From NCBI GenBank assembly GCA_902801325.1, contig CADCHQ010000001.1, positions 1 through 64,000 of the forward strand: a stretch of DNA of 64,000 nt. The letters are read 5' to 3'. Both the position numbers and the translations under genes were made by a program. Below the pieces are notes generated by a model. The model was not told the origin of the DNA. It saw only the letters and a list, made by a program, of their open reading frames with translations, and made no database searches. Positions 1-8,422 of this stretch are shown here, piece after piece. Position 1 is the stretch's first letter, and the number at the start of each line of letters is the position of its first letter. This stretch comes from an uncultured Bacteroidales bacterium. Lineage in GTDB: Bacteria; Bacteroidota; Bacteroidia; Bacteroidales; Bacteroidaceae.

Positions 1-1
1 A

Positions 2-406
2 TTCTTTGAGCCTTCCAGCAGAGGAGGTAATGTCAGCCTGTTCAACAAATGTGTTGAGGTGTCTGATATAGTCAAGTTCTCGGAACAGAGGATAAAAGAG
101 ATTAACCAGTTTAAAGGCTATAAGGATAAGCTGTTTATCCAGACGCAAGGGGCAAAGGGTTTGAGCTATCGCTTGAGTGGCGATTGGAAGCATTTGGAAC
201 CTGTTGCAAATGAAAAAGTGGTGGATACTGCAGGTGCGGGTGACTGGACAGCGGCTGCTTTGATTAATAATTTGTTCAAAGACAAAGTAATGTTTGGAAT
301 ATGCAATCTCTTAGAATCATACTTAGAAACAGCTCTGAAAGAAGCGCAGAAAGTAGGTGCTGAGAGTTGCTCTTATGAAGGGGCGCGTGGCATGATGCAG
401 CAATGA
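2..406 (+). CDS. PfkB/ribokinase-family carbohydrate kinase, C-terminal part
   Basis: The frame is open from base 2, so the real start lies left of the window and only the last 134 residues are visible. The PfkB signature DTAGAGD is at visible residues 75-81; its last Asp is the catalytic base that activates the sugar hydroxyl for phosphorylation by ATP. The C-terminus (ending SYEGARGMMQQ) follows the family layout, with a helix after the signature. The substrate cannot be told from this part. The stop overlaps the start of a 26-codon ORF at 403, so the kinase was probably one member of an operon that is now truncated. It lies in the island that ends at the tRNA fragment near 13216. Confidence 0.85.
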   Translation, partial: FFEPSSRGGNVSLFNKCVEVSDIVKFSEQRIKEINQFKGYKDKLFIQTQGAKGLSYRLSGDWKHLEPVANEKVVDTAGAGDWTAAALINNLFKDKVMFGICNLLESYLETALKEAQKVGAESCSYEGARGMMQQ

Positions 407-483
407 AACAACTAAAGGACGGAGATATAGATGAAATAACAGCGATAATCAATATGAGACCAAGAATGAAAATCTATATTTAA
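403..483 (+). CDS. 26-codon ORF overlapping the kinase stop; probable remnant of a downstream operon gene
   Basis: The ATG overlaps the kinase stop as ATGA, the usual arrangement for translationally coupled genes. The peptide begins MKQLKDGDIDEITAIINMRP and ends six residues later, right at a terminator hairpin. The opening reads like the natural N-terminus of a longer protein, so I infer a truncated gene and not a functional small protein. No family assigned. Confidence 0.35.
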   Translation: MKQLKDGDIDEITAIINMRPRMKIYI

Positions 484-503
484 ACTCCAATTGAGGAGTT
501 TTT
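482..503 (+). terminator. Intrinsic terminator after the kinase operon
   Basis: A perfect 7-bp stem (AAACTCC/GGAGTTT) with a 6-nt loop is followed by a short T run. It overlaps the stop codon of the 26-codon ORF. Confidence 0.7.
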
Positions 504-787
504 CAATTACTTGTTGTTAGTTTGCACTTGCTTGTTGAATTCGCAGCACGTTTACAAAAGTTTAAAACGATAAATATTCAACGTTTCCGTTTTTTTCCAG
601 AATCCACGTCGCCACTTTCCTATCGTTTAGAATAAAATAGATTGATATACAAGAAGTTGCAAATACCAAGGTTACCCATTATACTTAAAAACCATTATTC
701 ACTCACCTTTCCATTTACACTGTTTTAACTTGGTGTTTGGTTTTTACTGCTTGCATAACTTATAGGGCAAGAATTTGTCAAATATAC
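504..787. other. Intergenic stretch without recognisable genes
   Basis: AT-rich sequence between the kinase terminator and the next promoter. No ORF with a plausible start and no strong inverted repeat was seen. Confidence 0.5.
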
Positions 788-818
788 TTGGCATTACTCC
801 CGATTTAGTATAACTTTG
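788..818 (+). promoter_or_regulatory. Bacteroidota-type promoter of the TPR regulator
   Basis: TTG at 788-790 and TAACTTTG at 811-818 are separated by 20 nt, matching the -33/-7 consensus of Bacteroidota primary sigma factor promoters. The first ATG of the gene is at 843. Confidence 0.7.
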
Positions 819-842
819 CAGTAGGAAACGAAATCATTGAAA

Positions 843-2460
843 ATGAAGCACACAAGCGCCTACAAATTCTGCTTTATAATAATCACATTCTTTTGCTTAT
901 CTTGCGATGGTGGAGATAAAAAGCGTACAACCCCTTGTCCGCCACTACGACCACTGGTGGCACTCGCGAAACCACCGCATGCGTGCCTACTACATGCTGG
1001 GCTGTGCCTACCGCGACCAGGGCGAGGCCCCTGCTGCCATACATTATTATCATATAGCTACCGAAAAGGCTGATACCATCCATGCCGATAGCGCTACGTA
1101 TGCCACCCTCTTTCGTATATATGGTCAGATGGCATTAATATACGAACAGCAGAATATGCCGAAAGAAGAAATAGAGACTCTGAACAAACTCTCTAAATAC
1201 GCATCACTGGCGCACGACACTTTGACCAGCATTATGGGAGAAGAAAGAAAAGTGGTTGTATATTCCCAAATGGATGACACGGCAAACGTCCTTCGGTTGA
1301 CAGAAAGCGTGAGCCAGCAATATCTGAAACTCGGATTCGCCCAAAAGGCAGCACGAACGTTTCCAACAGCAATATATGTATGCTTGATAAACAAGGACTA
1401 TGCACGCGCACGCCAATACATGGACTTCTTCGAAAAAGAGTCCGGACTATTTGATGAGGCGGGAAACATAGAAAGTGGACGTGAACAATATTATTACAGC
1501 AAAGGATTATACTTTATGAGTCAAGGAGAAATTGACTCTGCTGAAATATGCTATCGAAAACTCATTCCATGCGGATATTTGTACGAAGCCTATAAGGGGC
1601 TGCTTTCTGTTTATGAATCAAGGAATATTAACGACTCCATAGCCAAATATATAGAACTTACCGAACAGGCATTGGAACAATGGATGGCCAATCAACAGGG
1701 GACAGCCATAATACAGTCTTCTGCCATGTATCGGTATGAAAGAAACCGTAATGCAGCGATAGTAAATGCACGGAAGGCAGAACAAACAGGATATTTAAGC
1801 CTATTTATCCTACTTAGCGCGATAATCCTCTATGGATATGCCAGGAAACGGCTTCAAGAAAAAGAAACGAAGATAAAGCAGATGTATAAGGAATATACAA
1901 ATGCCATAAATGAGTATGAACAACTGAAGGAAGAGTTTCAAACTCTAAAGCATAATTATGACTACTCAAATAATTCGTCTGATACAATAAGGCTGCTAGA
2001 GAAGAAACAAGAAAGAATAGAATACTTAGAAGGGCAAATAAAGACTTATCAATCTAATCTTAAGACGCTGTCGTATGCAAAAAGGGAAAAGTTACTTAAA
2101 GAAAATGAAATAGTTGCATACTTTATTGGGAAGACCACAATCACTCCTAAATGGAGTGCACCAAAAGAGGACAAATGGCGTTGCCTGACTACTACTTATG
2201 CTCAATACATGCCACTTGTCTCTGCACGTATGGGAAATTTCCAACTATCAAGACAGGAACGATTCACATGCATTCTCACTCACCTTGAATTTGCTTCAAG
2301 TGACATCGCCATGCTATTAGAAACAAGCGTTTCCCGAATCTCAAATGCCAAGAATGACGCGAGCGTAAAACTCTTTGGTGAAGGAAATGGTAAACAGCTT
2401 CGAAAAAGGCTTATCAGCATCGAATGTGAAAATGATGTGAAAATTTCTACTAACGCGTAA
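843..2460 (+). pseudogene. Damaged TPR-transmembrane-coiled-coil-HTH lipoprotein regulator
   Basis: The ATG at 843 opens a lipoprotein signal peptide (lipobox CLSC, about residues 17-20), but this frame closes at 1073. The rest of the protein is in another frame, open from about 884 with its first ATG at 907: TPR-like helices (about residues 25-230 from 907), one membrane helix (LSLFILLSAIILYGYA, about residue 297), a long coiled coil, and a C-terminal helix-turn-helix-like segment (about 440-500). Bacteroidales proteins of this layout keep about 60-80 residues of helical repeat between lipid anchor and the RAYYMLGCAYRDQGEAP region; here almost none remain. I infer an internal deletion that also broke the frame. 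It sits directly upstream of the C10 peptidase cluster and may once have controlled it. A shortened cytosolic product starting at 907 cannot be excluded. Confidence 0.7.
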
Positions 2461-2490
2461 GTTACAGACATTTACAACGAAAAATGTGAA

Positions 2491-2522
2491 AACGATGTGA
2501 AATATCCACATCGTTTTTTTTT
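2491..2522 (+). terminator. Intrinsic terminator after the TPR regulator
   Basis: A 9-bp stem AACGATGTG/CACATCGTT with a 7-nt loop is followed by a run of T. The T run overlaps the -33 box of the next promoter. Confidence 0.8.
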
Positions 2523-2552
2523 GGTATCATCGCCGGCAATGCCCTAATTTTG
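2521..2552 (+). promoter_or_regulatory. Promoter of the C10 peptidase cluster
   Basis: TTG at 2521-2523 (within TTTGG) and TAATTTTG at 2545-2552 are 21 nt apart. The first ATG is at 2598. This probably drives the DUF3244 gene and the following lipoprotein genes. Confidence 0.75.
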
Positions 2553-2597
2553 TGGCTGAGATTTCATATATGTTTAATTTTTATAGCTTTTACCAAG

Positions 2598-2967
2598 ATG
2601 AAGAAAAAAATGTTTATGTCTTATTGCGTGTTTGCTAACAGTTACATTCATGTTTGCCCAGACTGGAAACGGAGGAAATGACTCTCCCATTCCATTTAAG
2701 GTTATCAATACTGGCGGGCAACATGACCCCTTCCCCAAATCCCCCATTCAGATTCCCGAAGTCTACCTAAATGGCGACACACTTACCTTCGACAACACCA
2801 TCGAGGGCTGCGAAGTGCGTCTACTGGATGCTAATGAAAACGTTATTTTTACCGATTCCATCGAAGAAAATCAGATGGATCTGACATTCCCAAGTAGCCT
2901 CTCTGGAACTTATGAACTTCAAATAATATGTGGAAGCATAACTTTCTATTGCTACATTGAATTATAA
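2598..2967 (+). pseudogene. DUF3244-like secreted protein with a frameshift in a poly-A run of the signal peptide
   Basis: From 2632 onward the frame encodes a compact beta-rich domain of the DUF3244 type, ending SGTYELQIICGSITFYCYIEL. The natural start, ATG at 2598, is one base out of frame with it. Removing one A from the seven-A run at 2604-2610 gives MKKKCLCLIACLLTVTFMFA, an ideal signal peptide joined to the domain. The gene is therefore a single-base frameshift away from intact, through error, decay or slippage. DUF3244 proteins are often encoded beside C10 peptidases in Bacteroides-like genomes; here it precedes two of them. A role as peptidase partner or inhibitor is inference from position only. 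Confidence 0.7.
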
Positions 2968-2992
2968 TAAAAACAAACTATAATCAAAAAAA

Positions 2993-4159
2993 ATGAAGAA
3001 AAGCATTTATGTCCTTCTCCTCGGCATGTTAATGACAGCATGTAGCGAGGATTCAGACTTAGCTCTTATCAACGAGAGCATGCAAAAAGACCCTGCAGCA
3101 CAACTTGCAGAAGATTTCTTCCTATCTGTGCATCCAGACAAGACTCGTACATCAAACAAAGGCTTCGTTGTTGATGCCATTGAGCGTCAGATATATCATG
3201 CCGTAGGCGATACGGTGCTTCCCGTTGAGGTCACCCGCGCGGCAATAGACGACTCTCTTGCATTTGAAATCCAAACTATTACTTTTCACACCGGCGACCA
3301 GCAAGGCTATGCCGTGGTATCGGACGATGAGAGACTAAAAACCGTATATTATTTCACAGAAAACGGACAACTAGTAGATACTGCAGAAATTGCACCCTTA
3401 AAAGAAATAATAGACAGCGTTCCACTTTATGCCAGACAAGAAATAGGAAAGCAATATCTTAAAAATGTTACAAGGGGAATAATTGGCAATTATCCACAAG
3501 GTAGTATTGTTTCGACAAGATGGTCATGGGAGTGGCCTTTTAATCTATATGCTAAGGCCTGTAATTGTAATATTTGCAGCAACAATAAATACCAAGGTCA
3601 TAATCCCATTGGTCATGCCAATGTTGCTGTAGCACAATTGATTGCACACTGTGGCAAATTTACAGGAACATATTATGGGAATAAAAATATTAACTTTGCA
3701 TCCCTATATCCAGACAAATCATATTATGCAAATCAGTCAAATAGCGACACTGCAGTTGTTAGGATAGCTCAATTCTTCCATGAGATTGCACTTTGTACAC
3801 AGACCCAATTTGATTGTGCTGGAACAAGGACCCACCCAAAAGCTGTGTATCGATATTTATGTGATTTGGGATATAATTGCACTTACGCTGAAGAATCATC
3901 TGTTAATCATAACCGCATAGTTCAAGAAATAACTAATAACTTACCTCATTTCATTGCAAGTAGTAGTTATGCATGGCTTATAACTGGTGTAAAAACAGAG
4001 GGTAATTATGACTACTACTTTTGCAACTGGGGTAATAATGGTGAAAGTGACGGATGGTCCATCTCACATCCTTTTATGAGGCCGAATCCCAATGGATTAA
4101 CCGATTACATTACATATTCAGCCCCATTTAGTAGTATTTATATTAACTCTTTAAATTGA
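2993..4159 (+). CDS. C10-family (streptopain-like) lipoprotein, predicted catalytically dead
   Basis: A 388-residue lipoprotein (lipobox MTAC, Cys about 17). Residues about 35-150 resemble the C10 propeptide (GYAVVSDDERLKTVYYFTENG). The peptidase fold follows from about 165 (STRWSWEWPFN, later YYFCNWGNNGESDGW). In active C10 enzymes the catalytic Cys lies in a GC-xxA-AxAQ motif and the His in a HAW motif. Here the first reads NPIGHANVAVAQL, with His208 in place of Cys, and the second reads SSYAWLITG, with Tyr326 in place of His. Both catalytic residues are lost while surrounding fold positions are kept, so it is not simply decayed. It is followed after 6 nt by another lipoprotein gene. A decoy, inhibitor-binding or substrate-binding role is inference. 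Confidence 0.85.
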   Translation: MKKSIYVLLLGMLMTACSEDSDLALINESMQKDPAAQLAEDFFLSVHPDKTRTSNKGFVVDAIERQIYHAVGDTVLPVEVTRAAIDDSLAFEIQTITFHTGDQQGYAVVSDDERLKTVYYFTENGQLVDTAEIAPLKEIIDSVPLYARQEIGKQYLKNVTRGIIGNYPQGSIVSTRWSWEWPFNLYAKACNCNICSNNKYQGHNPIGHANVAVAQLIAHCGKFTGTYYGNKNINFASLYPDKSYYANQSNSDTAVVRIAQFFHEIALCTQTQFDCAGTRTHPKAVYRYLCDLGYNCTYAEESSVNHNRIVQEITNNLPHFIASSSYAWLITGVKTEGNYDYYFCNWGNNGESDGWSISHPFMRPNPNGLTDYITYSAPFSSIYINSLN

Positions 4160-4165
4160 TTCCAC

Positions 4166-5341
4166 ATGAAAAAAAATCTATTTTTTACTATTATTACATC
4201 CATTTTCGTTATAACGAGTTGTGAGAACAAAGAGGAGATTTATCCTTGGCCTGCTGACCCTTGGTATACATTTAATACCGAAATAGCAGATACAGTTCTT
4301 TCTGCTGACCAGCATCAGTTTACAATTGAAATTACGCCAATGGAAGATGCCCAAATACAGGATTGGGAACATATCTTGATTAATGGAATTTGGGATGAGT
4401 CATTACCCGGAGAGGATGACAAATGGCTTATCAATTCGGGTGATTGCAGTTGGATTAAATTGGAGAAATTGAAGAAAAATGGAAAAAGTATTATTCAAGT
4501 AACCATGAATTCCAACGAGACCAGTGAAAGACGAGGAATAAGATTCTATGTATATACAAAAGTTAAGAAACTATATGCTCACTACTGCAGCCATGAAATT
4601 AAAATCTGGCAAAATGGAAAAGAGGAGAAAGAAGGACCATTCGAAGTGAAAGTTCGCTACAAAGGACAAATCCATCGTTCCATGGCCACATTGGATGAAA
4701 ACGAACATATCGTATATGAAGATGCTGATTTTTCCGCCTTCATGAAGGAACTGGCACAACGCGGCGGAATTGAGGCCATCGCACGTGAGAATGGAATCAT
4801 CGACTATTATGACAAAGACGATGTGGAGGCGGTTGCTGCTATACAACGCATGATGGAACCAATAAATGATTTTTCCGCCATTGAACCAAGATGGTGTTCC
4901 TTTGCCACCCGAAGCGATGCCAACCCCTATCGCTATATGAATGCAAATGCGCTGGCTTATTGCGCTTTGTTTGATGACAAGGGATACAAGGACACGCACA
5001 TCCACCTGAACTTCATGAATCTCACCGACTACTATGACCAGGAAAGGATGAAAAATGTTGGTTTGAATGACAAGGTAACCTCGCTGGCAGTGGCGTACAA
5101 CGGAAATGACTCCACCATCTGTGCCGTACTCACAGTATGGGAAGATACGGATTATAATTGGTATGATGATGACCGTACCAAGCATCGAATGAGCTTCGTG
5201 GCATCGTACAACAACCCGACCATGGGCTGGCGCAACCTGAAGCACGTTCCTTGCCTGACAGGTGGTGATTCGTGGAATGACCGCATATCCTCCATCTCCT
5301 TCCATTTCGGGCACTATGGCAGTTATCTGAAAGACTATTGA
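4166..5341 (+). CDS. Lipoprotein with BACON-like N-terminal domain and beta/gamma-crystallin-like C-terminus
   Basis: 391 residues with a lipoprotein signal (FVITSC, Cys about 19). Residues about 40-155 look like a BACON-type immunoglobulin-like domain: a CSWIKLEKL segment, an ERRGIRFYVY strand and a final HEIKIWQNGK strand. The C-terminal 90 residues hold two similar motifs, LNDKVTSLAVAY and WNDRISSISFHFG, separated by a strand ending in VWEDTDYN. That pattern resembles the paired motifs of beta/gamma-crystallin-like modules found in some protease inhibitors. It lies between a dead and an apparently active C10 peptidase. An inhibitory or adhesive surface role is only inference; no enzyme motif was seen. 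Confidence 0.6.
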   Translation: MKKNLFFTIITSIFVITSCENKEEIYPWPADPWYTFNTEIADTVLSADQHQFTIEITPMEDAQIQDWEHILINGIWDESLPGEDDKWLINSGDCSWIKLEKLKKNGKSIIQVTMNSNETSERRGIRFYVYTKVKKLYAHYCSHEIKIWQNGKEEKEGPFEVKVRYKGQIHRSMATLDENEHIVYEDADFSAFMKELAQRGGIEAIARENGIIDYYDKDDVEAVAAIQRMMEPINDFSAIEPRWCSFATRSDANPYRYMNANALAYCALFDDKGYKDTHIHLNFMNLTDYYDQERMKNVGLNDKVTSLAVAYNGNDSTICAVLTVWEDTDYNWYDDDRTKHRMSFVASYNNPTMGWRNLKHVPCLTGGDSWNDRISSISFHFGHYGSYLKDY

Positions 5342-5359
5342 TTCCATTATTCAAATAAA

Positions 5360-5415
5360 TAGTCTATAAATTGGGGCAACCTCTCTAAAAAAGGCATGCC
5401 CCAATTTATAGACTA
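5360..5415. repeat. Perfect 19-bp inverted repeat between lipoprotein and C10 peptidase genes
   Basis: Arms 5360-5378 and 5397-5415 are exactly complementary (TAGTCTATAAATTGGGGCA and its complement) with an 18-nt spacer. There is no T run on either side. It is longer than typical terminators here and may act as an mRNA 3'-end stabiliser, processing site or protein-binding site. Confidence 0.85.
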
Positions 5416-5467
5416 CAAACGTTTCATGGGGAAATTTGAACTATAATTAGACGAAGAAAAATTGAAA

Positions 5468-7018
5468 ATGAAAAATTTATCACGAATCATGGCAATTTTT
5501 TGCCTTTTGCTCTCGTTATGCTCTTGTGAAGATGAAGCAAACCAGTCTTTGGACTTACCCAGGACGTCGGCGAACCCTCATGCCATATCAATGGAACAAG
5601 CTTTAGCCTCATTACAAGATTTCATGGCAACTCCGTCTGTCGGGATTACACGTGCAGCCAGAGACAACCGCCGTATTGGCGATGTATATGCAGTTGAATA
5701 CAAACAGAACATTCTGACACGTTCGTCACATGTCCTGAACCCAGATGTTGAGAATCTTGTCTATGTCGCTAATTTTGAAAATGAGCAGGGATTTGCCATT
5801 TTGGCAGCTGATGACCGAATAGGGGAGGATGTTCTTGCCCTCGTTGACAGTGGGATGCTACGTCCCCGTATTATAAAAGATCCAACGCTAGCACAAATAG
5901 ATTTTGAACGCCCCATCTACAAAAACTATCCTTTAACAGGCCCTGGATTATATTGCGATTCAACAGAACAAAACGAAATGTTCCTAAATCCTAATACAAT
6001 CAACTTATATGATGAGGAAGCAAACGATACTCTAGTTGGAAATTTTGGTCTTGACGAGGAGGACACCATTATCGACTGGAAAGGGAATATCATTGACAAG
6101 GGAGGAGAAGCATTTAACCCAACAGAGTCTACATTGAAGTTTATTGTCGGATTAGTTTATAAATATACCATAGACAATATTGAGTCACAATTAATTGATG
6201 ACCATGGCAGTAGTAGTACAAACACAAGAATTGTAACTACATATTCTGATTGGAATTGTATTGATTATGTTACTCCCATACTATGGAGATATGAGAAATG
6301 GGGGCAGGGGGCTCCCTTTAACGATTTATACCCCAAAAGAAGAAAATTTGTTCTTGTAGGGAAAAAGCAAAAAGCACCTGCAGGGTGTTTCCCGTTAGCA
6401 ATATCCAAGGTAATGACTCATTTCAAATTTCCTCATCTCTTTTCTTACAATAATTATACGATTGACTGGAATAGTCTGCATTATACATACTTTCCTTATA
6501 GTATAGACGAAAAGAATTCAGCCGCATCCCTACTTAAAGGGATTAGCGAAGGGACTCACTCAATATATTTTTACCAAGGAACATTTACACTACCAGTTTG
6601 TGCAATAAATTTCATGAGAAATATTGGTTTCAATAATGTTAAACGACATAATTATACATACTCAAGAATCACTTCCTCATTAAAAAATGGCTGTCCTCTA
6701 ATTATTTGGGCTATGCCAAACACCCAAATCAGGAAAAGCCATGCGTGGAATATTGATGGATTTGAAACAAGAGTAAGAAATATAATCACAAAAAAATATA
6801 TAAATGGTGTCCTAAAAGAAGAAATTGCCAAACCCGACACAAGTCAAATGGTACATTGTGATTTAGGGCAATATGGATTGTATAATGGATATTTCACCTC
6901 GGGGATATTTAGACTAAATGGGGAAGATGTAGAACTTGATAACTCAAATATTGTTGGAAAAAGCCACACCAATTATAACACCTATATAAGAATTATCACA
7001 TATAATAAGCCTGATTAA
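5468..7018 (+). CDS. C10-family cysteine peptidase (streptopain-like), lipoprotein, apparently active
   Basis: The start at ATG 5468 gives MKNLSRIMAIF with a lipobox ending at a Cys near residue 19; a TTG two codons upstream is an alternative. Residues about 35-125 form a C10 propeptide (EQGFAILAADDRIGEDVLALVDSG). The mature enzyme follows. Catalytic Cys307 lies in APAGCFPLAISKVM and catalytic His425 in KSHAWNIDGF, with the usual late aromatic strand (VHCDLGQYGLYNGYF). It is a papain-fold endopeptidase made as a zymogen, tethered to the envelope or secreted. It is the only intact C10 enzyme in the cluster, so the neighbouring dead homologue and DUF3244 protein may be its partners (inference). 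At 516 residues it is somewhat long for the family because of an extended linker at about 125-250. Confidence 0.85.
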   Translation: MKNLSRIMAIFCLLLSLCSCEDEANQSLDLPRTSANPHAISMEQALASLQDFMATPSVGITRAARDNRRIGDVYAVEYKQNILTRSSHVLNPDVENLVYVANFENEQGFAILAADDRIGEDVLALVDSGMLRPRIIKDPTLAQIDFERPIYKNYPLTGPGLYCDSTEQNEMFLNPNTINLYDEEANDTLVGNFGLDEEDTIIDWKGNIIDKGGEAFNPTESTLKFIVGLVYKYTIDNIESQLIDDHGSSSTNTRIVTTYSDWNCIDYVTPILWRYEKWGQGAPFNDLYPKRRKFVLVGKKQKAPAGCFPLAISKVMTHFKFPHLFSYNNYTIDWNSLHYTYFPYSIDEKNSAASLLKGISEGTHSIYFYQGTFTLPVCAINFMRNIGFNNVKRHNYTYSRITSSLKNGCPLIIWAMPNTQIRKSHAWNIDGFETRVRNIITKKYINGVLKEEIAKPDTSQMVHCDLGQYGLYNGYFTSGIFRLNGEDVELDNSNIVGKSHTNYNTYIRIITYNKPD

Positions 7019-7061
7019 GTTTTGTATTGGCACACAGAATTAGCAACATAAATCACATTGT

Positions 7062-7466
7062 ATGAAAAAGATTGCAATACTCCTATCTTTTATTACAGCG
7101 CTACTGTCGTCATGTAACCTCAACAACTCAGGATTCCCTAAAAAGGTGCAGTTCGGAGGGGCTGGCGGAACAAGGGTGGTAGAAGGGGACGAGACGCCCG
7201 TGAGCTTCAATATCACGGATTATAACGGAAAGGGGAACGGAATGAACGAATTATGGGATACCATCTATGGCGACAGCTTCCGAGATTCCATACGGGTCTC
7301 CTACCTTTGGCTTACGGCATCGGGGTCACTGCGAAACAATAAAATCACGATTACTGCAGAGCCCAATACGTCACCGAAGAATCGTACGCTATTCATCCAT
7401 GTTGGCGTACCAGCCAATTTCGAGCCTGTGGATATTAAAGTAGTACAGGCTGGAGGAGGCTTTTGA
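7062..7466 (+). CDS. Small BACON-like lipoprotein
   Basis: 134 residues with a lipoprotein signal (LLSSC). The mature part has the short all-beta pattern of BACON-like modules: GFPKKVQFGGAGG, then VSYLWLTASG, then ITITAEPNTSPKNRTLFIHV and a final IKVVQAGG. It is paralogous to the product of 9617-10018, which shares GFP-K--FG, the WL-(V/A)-G strand, the PNT-K-R turn and the closing Q-GG. The function is unknown; BACON modules are usually binding domains of surface proteins. Confidence 0.65.
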   Translation: MKKIAILLSFITALLSSCNLNNSGFPKKVQFGGAGGTRVVEGDETPVSFNITDYNGKGNGMNELWDTIYGDSFRDSIRVSYLWLTASGSLRNNKITITAEPNTSPKNRTLFIHVGVPANFEPVDIKVVQAGGGF

Positions 7467-7585
7467 GGCTCCGTTTAAGGGCTGACTCCTTTGTGAGACG
7501 TTGTCCTTTCCGTCGGATTTTAAAAAAGAAAAACACCGATGAGATGGGGGAAAATGAAATTGTGTCATTTTTCGTCACTTTTTAT

Positions 7586-7617
7586 TTGGTGAAAAACCAC
7601 ACAATATCGTAATTTTG
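7586..7617 (+). promoter_or_regulatory. Promoter of the outer-membrane barrel gene
   Basis: TTG at 7586-7588 (within ATTTGG) and TAATTTTG at 7610-7617 are 21 nt apart and match the Bacteroidota consensus. The ATG is at 7650. Confidence 0.8.
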
Positions 7618-7649
7618 CAACAAATCTAAAACAAAAAAACTGAAGAATT

Positions 7650-8255
7650 ATGAAAAAGATGATTCTTTCATTGTGCCTGCTTGGCATGAGTATGACAGGA
7701 TGGGCACAGGAGAACGGAGTATTTGTCTCCGTAGGTGTTGGAACACAGGCAACCAGCAAGGCCTTTCGCGGGGCAGATGTCTCGATGCAAGCTGGTTATA
7801 ACTATAAGGGATTGGACATCAGCGCCCAAATTGACTATTATGGGAACCATTGGGGACGTGACGCTTACACTGGTCTGACATACGAGGAACAGGGAGACAA
7901 CGTTTTTATTATAAATAACATGAACAACAAGCGCAGTAAGTCGTACACGACCCTTCGTTTGAACCTTGGCTATGACCCCTTGCGTTTCATACGCGGCAAC
8001 TGGCGCCACCACTTGCGCCCCTATGTGGGGTTGGGCTACTCGGTGATGCATGAATCGAGCAACTGGGATTATAAGTCGGAAGACTTTCATAAATTAGAGT
8101 GTATGGAATGGAATGACCGGGGTTTTGAACTGACCTTAGGCATTGCCTACGACTTCAACATCACCCGCCACTGGGCCCTGGGAGCATTCATCGAAGAGTC
8201 CCTCCTCATCCGCGAACAGGATGTGATGGGACTGCGTACGCGGTATTCCTTCTAA
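7650..8255 (+). CDS. Small outer-membrane beta-barrel protein
   Basis: 201 residues with a cleavable signal peptide ending GWAQ. The mature part is a run of alternating strands (VFVSVGVGT, VSMQAGYNYKGLDISAQIDYYG, TTLRLNLGYDP, LRPYVGLGYSVM, FELTLGIAYDF, ALGAFIEESLLI) and ends in an aromatic residue (RTRYSF), as expected for barrels inserted by BamA. There are about eight strands. The ligand is unknown. It lies in the island next to a second barrel gene at 9065 of similar size with the same signal-peptide style. Confidence 0.7.
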   Translation: MKKMILSLCLLGMSMTGWAQENGVFVSVGVGTQATSKAFRGADVSMQAGYNYKGLDISAQIDYYGNHWGRDAYTGLTYEEQGDNVFIINNMNNKRSKSYTTLRLNLGYDPLRFIRGNWRHHLRPYVGLGYSVMHESSNWDYKSEDFHKLECMEWNDRGFELTLGIAYDFNITRHWALGAFIEESLLIREQDVMGLRTRYSF

Positions 8256-8335
8256 AGGGAAATACCACAGAGCAACTGACAGGCTTCGGGGTGGCTTTCC
8301 CATTAGGAAAATAGCCCTAACCCAGCACCTTCGAC

Positions 8336-8370
8336 ATACCCCCAATATGTGCCCACCATATTGGGGGTAT
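8336..8370. repeat. Perfect 14-bp inverted repeat
   Basis: Arms 8336-8349 and 8357-8370 (ATACCCCCAATATG and complement) with a 7-nt loop lie 80 nt after the barrel gene. There is no T run on the + side. It is similar in style to the inverted repeat at 5360-5415 (a C or G run beside AATAT or AATTTATA). Confidence 0.8.
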
Positions 8371-8387
8371 ATGTTGCTGGCATTTCG

Positions 8388-8395
8388 TAACTTTG
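8388..8395 (+). promoter_or_regulatory. -7 box (TAACTTTG) before a short ORF
   Basis: A match to the Bacteroidota -7 consensus, 28 nt before the ATG at 8423. No good -33 box was seen. Confidence 0.45.
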
Positions 8396-8422
8396 CCGTG
8401 AAGAATCAAAACAGCAAATGAC

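Noticed and set aside
4571-5347. A 258-codon minus-strand frame over the crystallin-like lipoprotein
   Set aside because: Composition and lack of motifs mark it as a shadow of the + strand gene, which has a lipobox and operon context.
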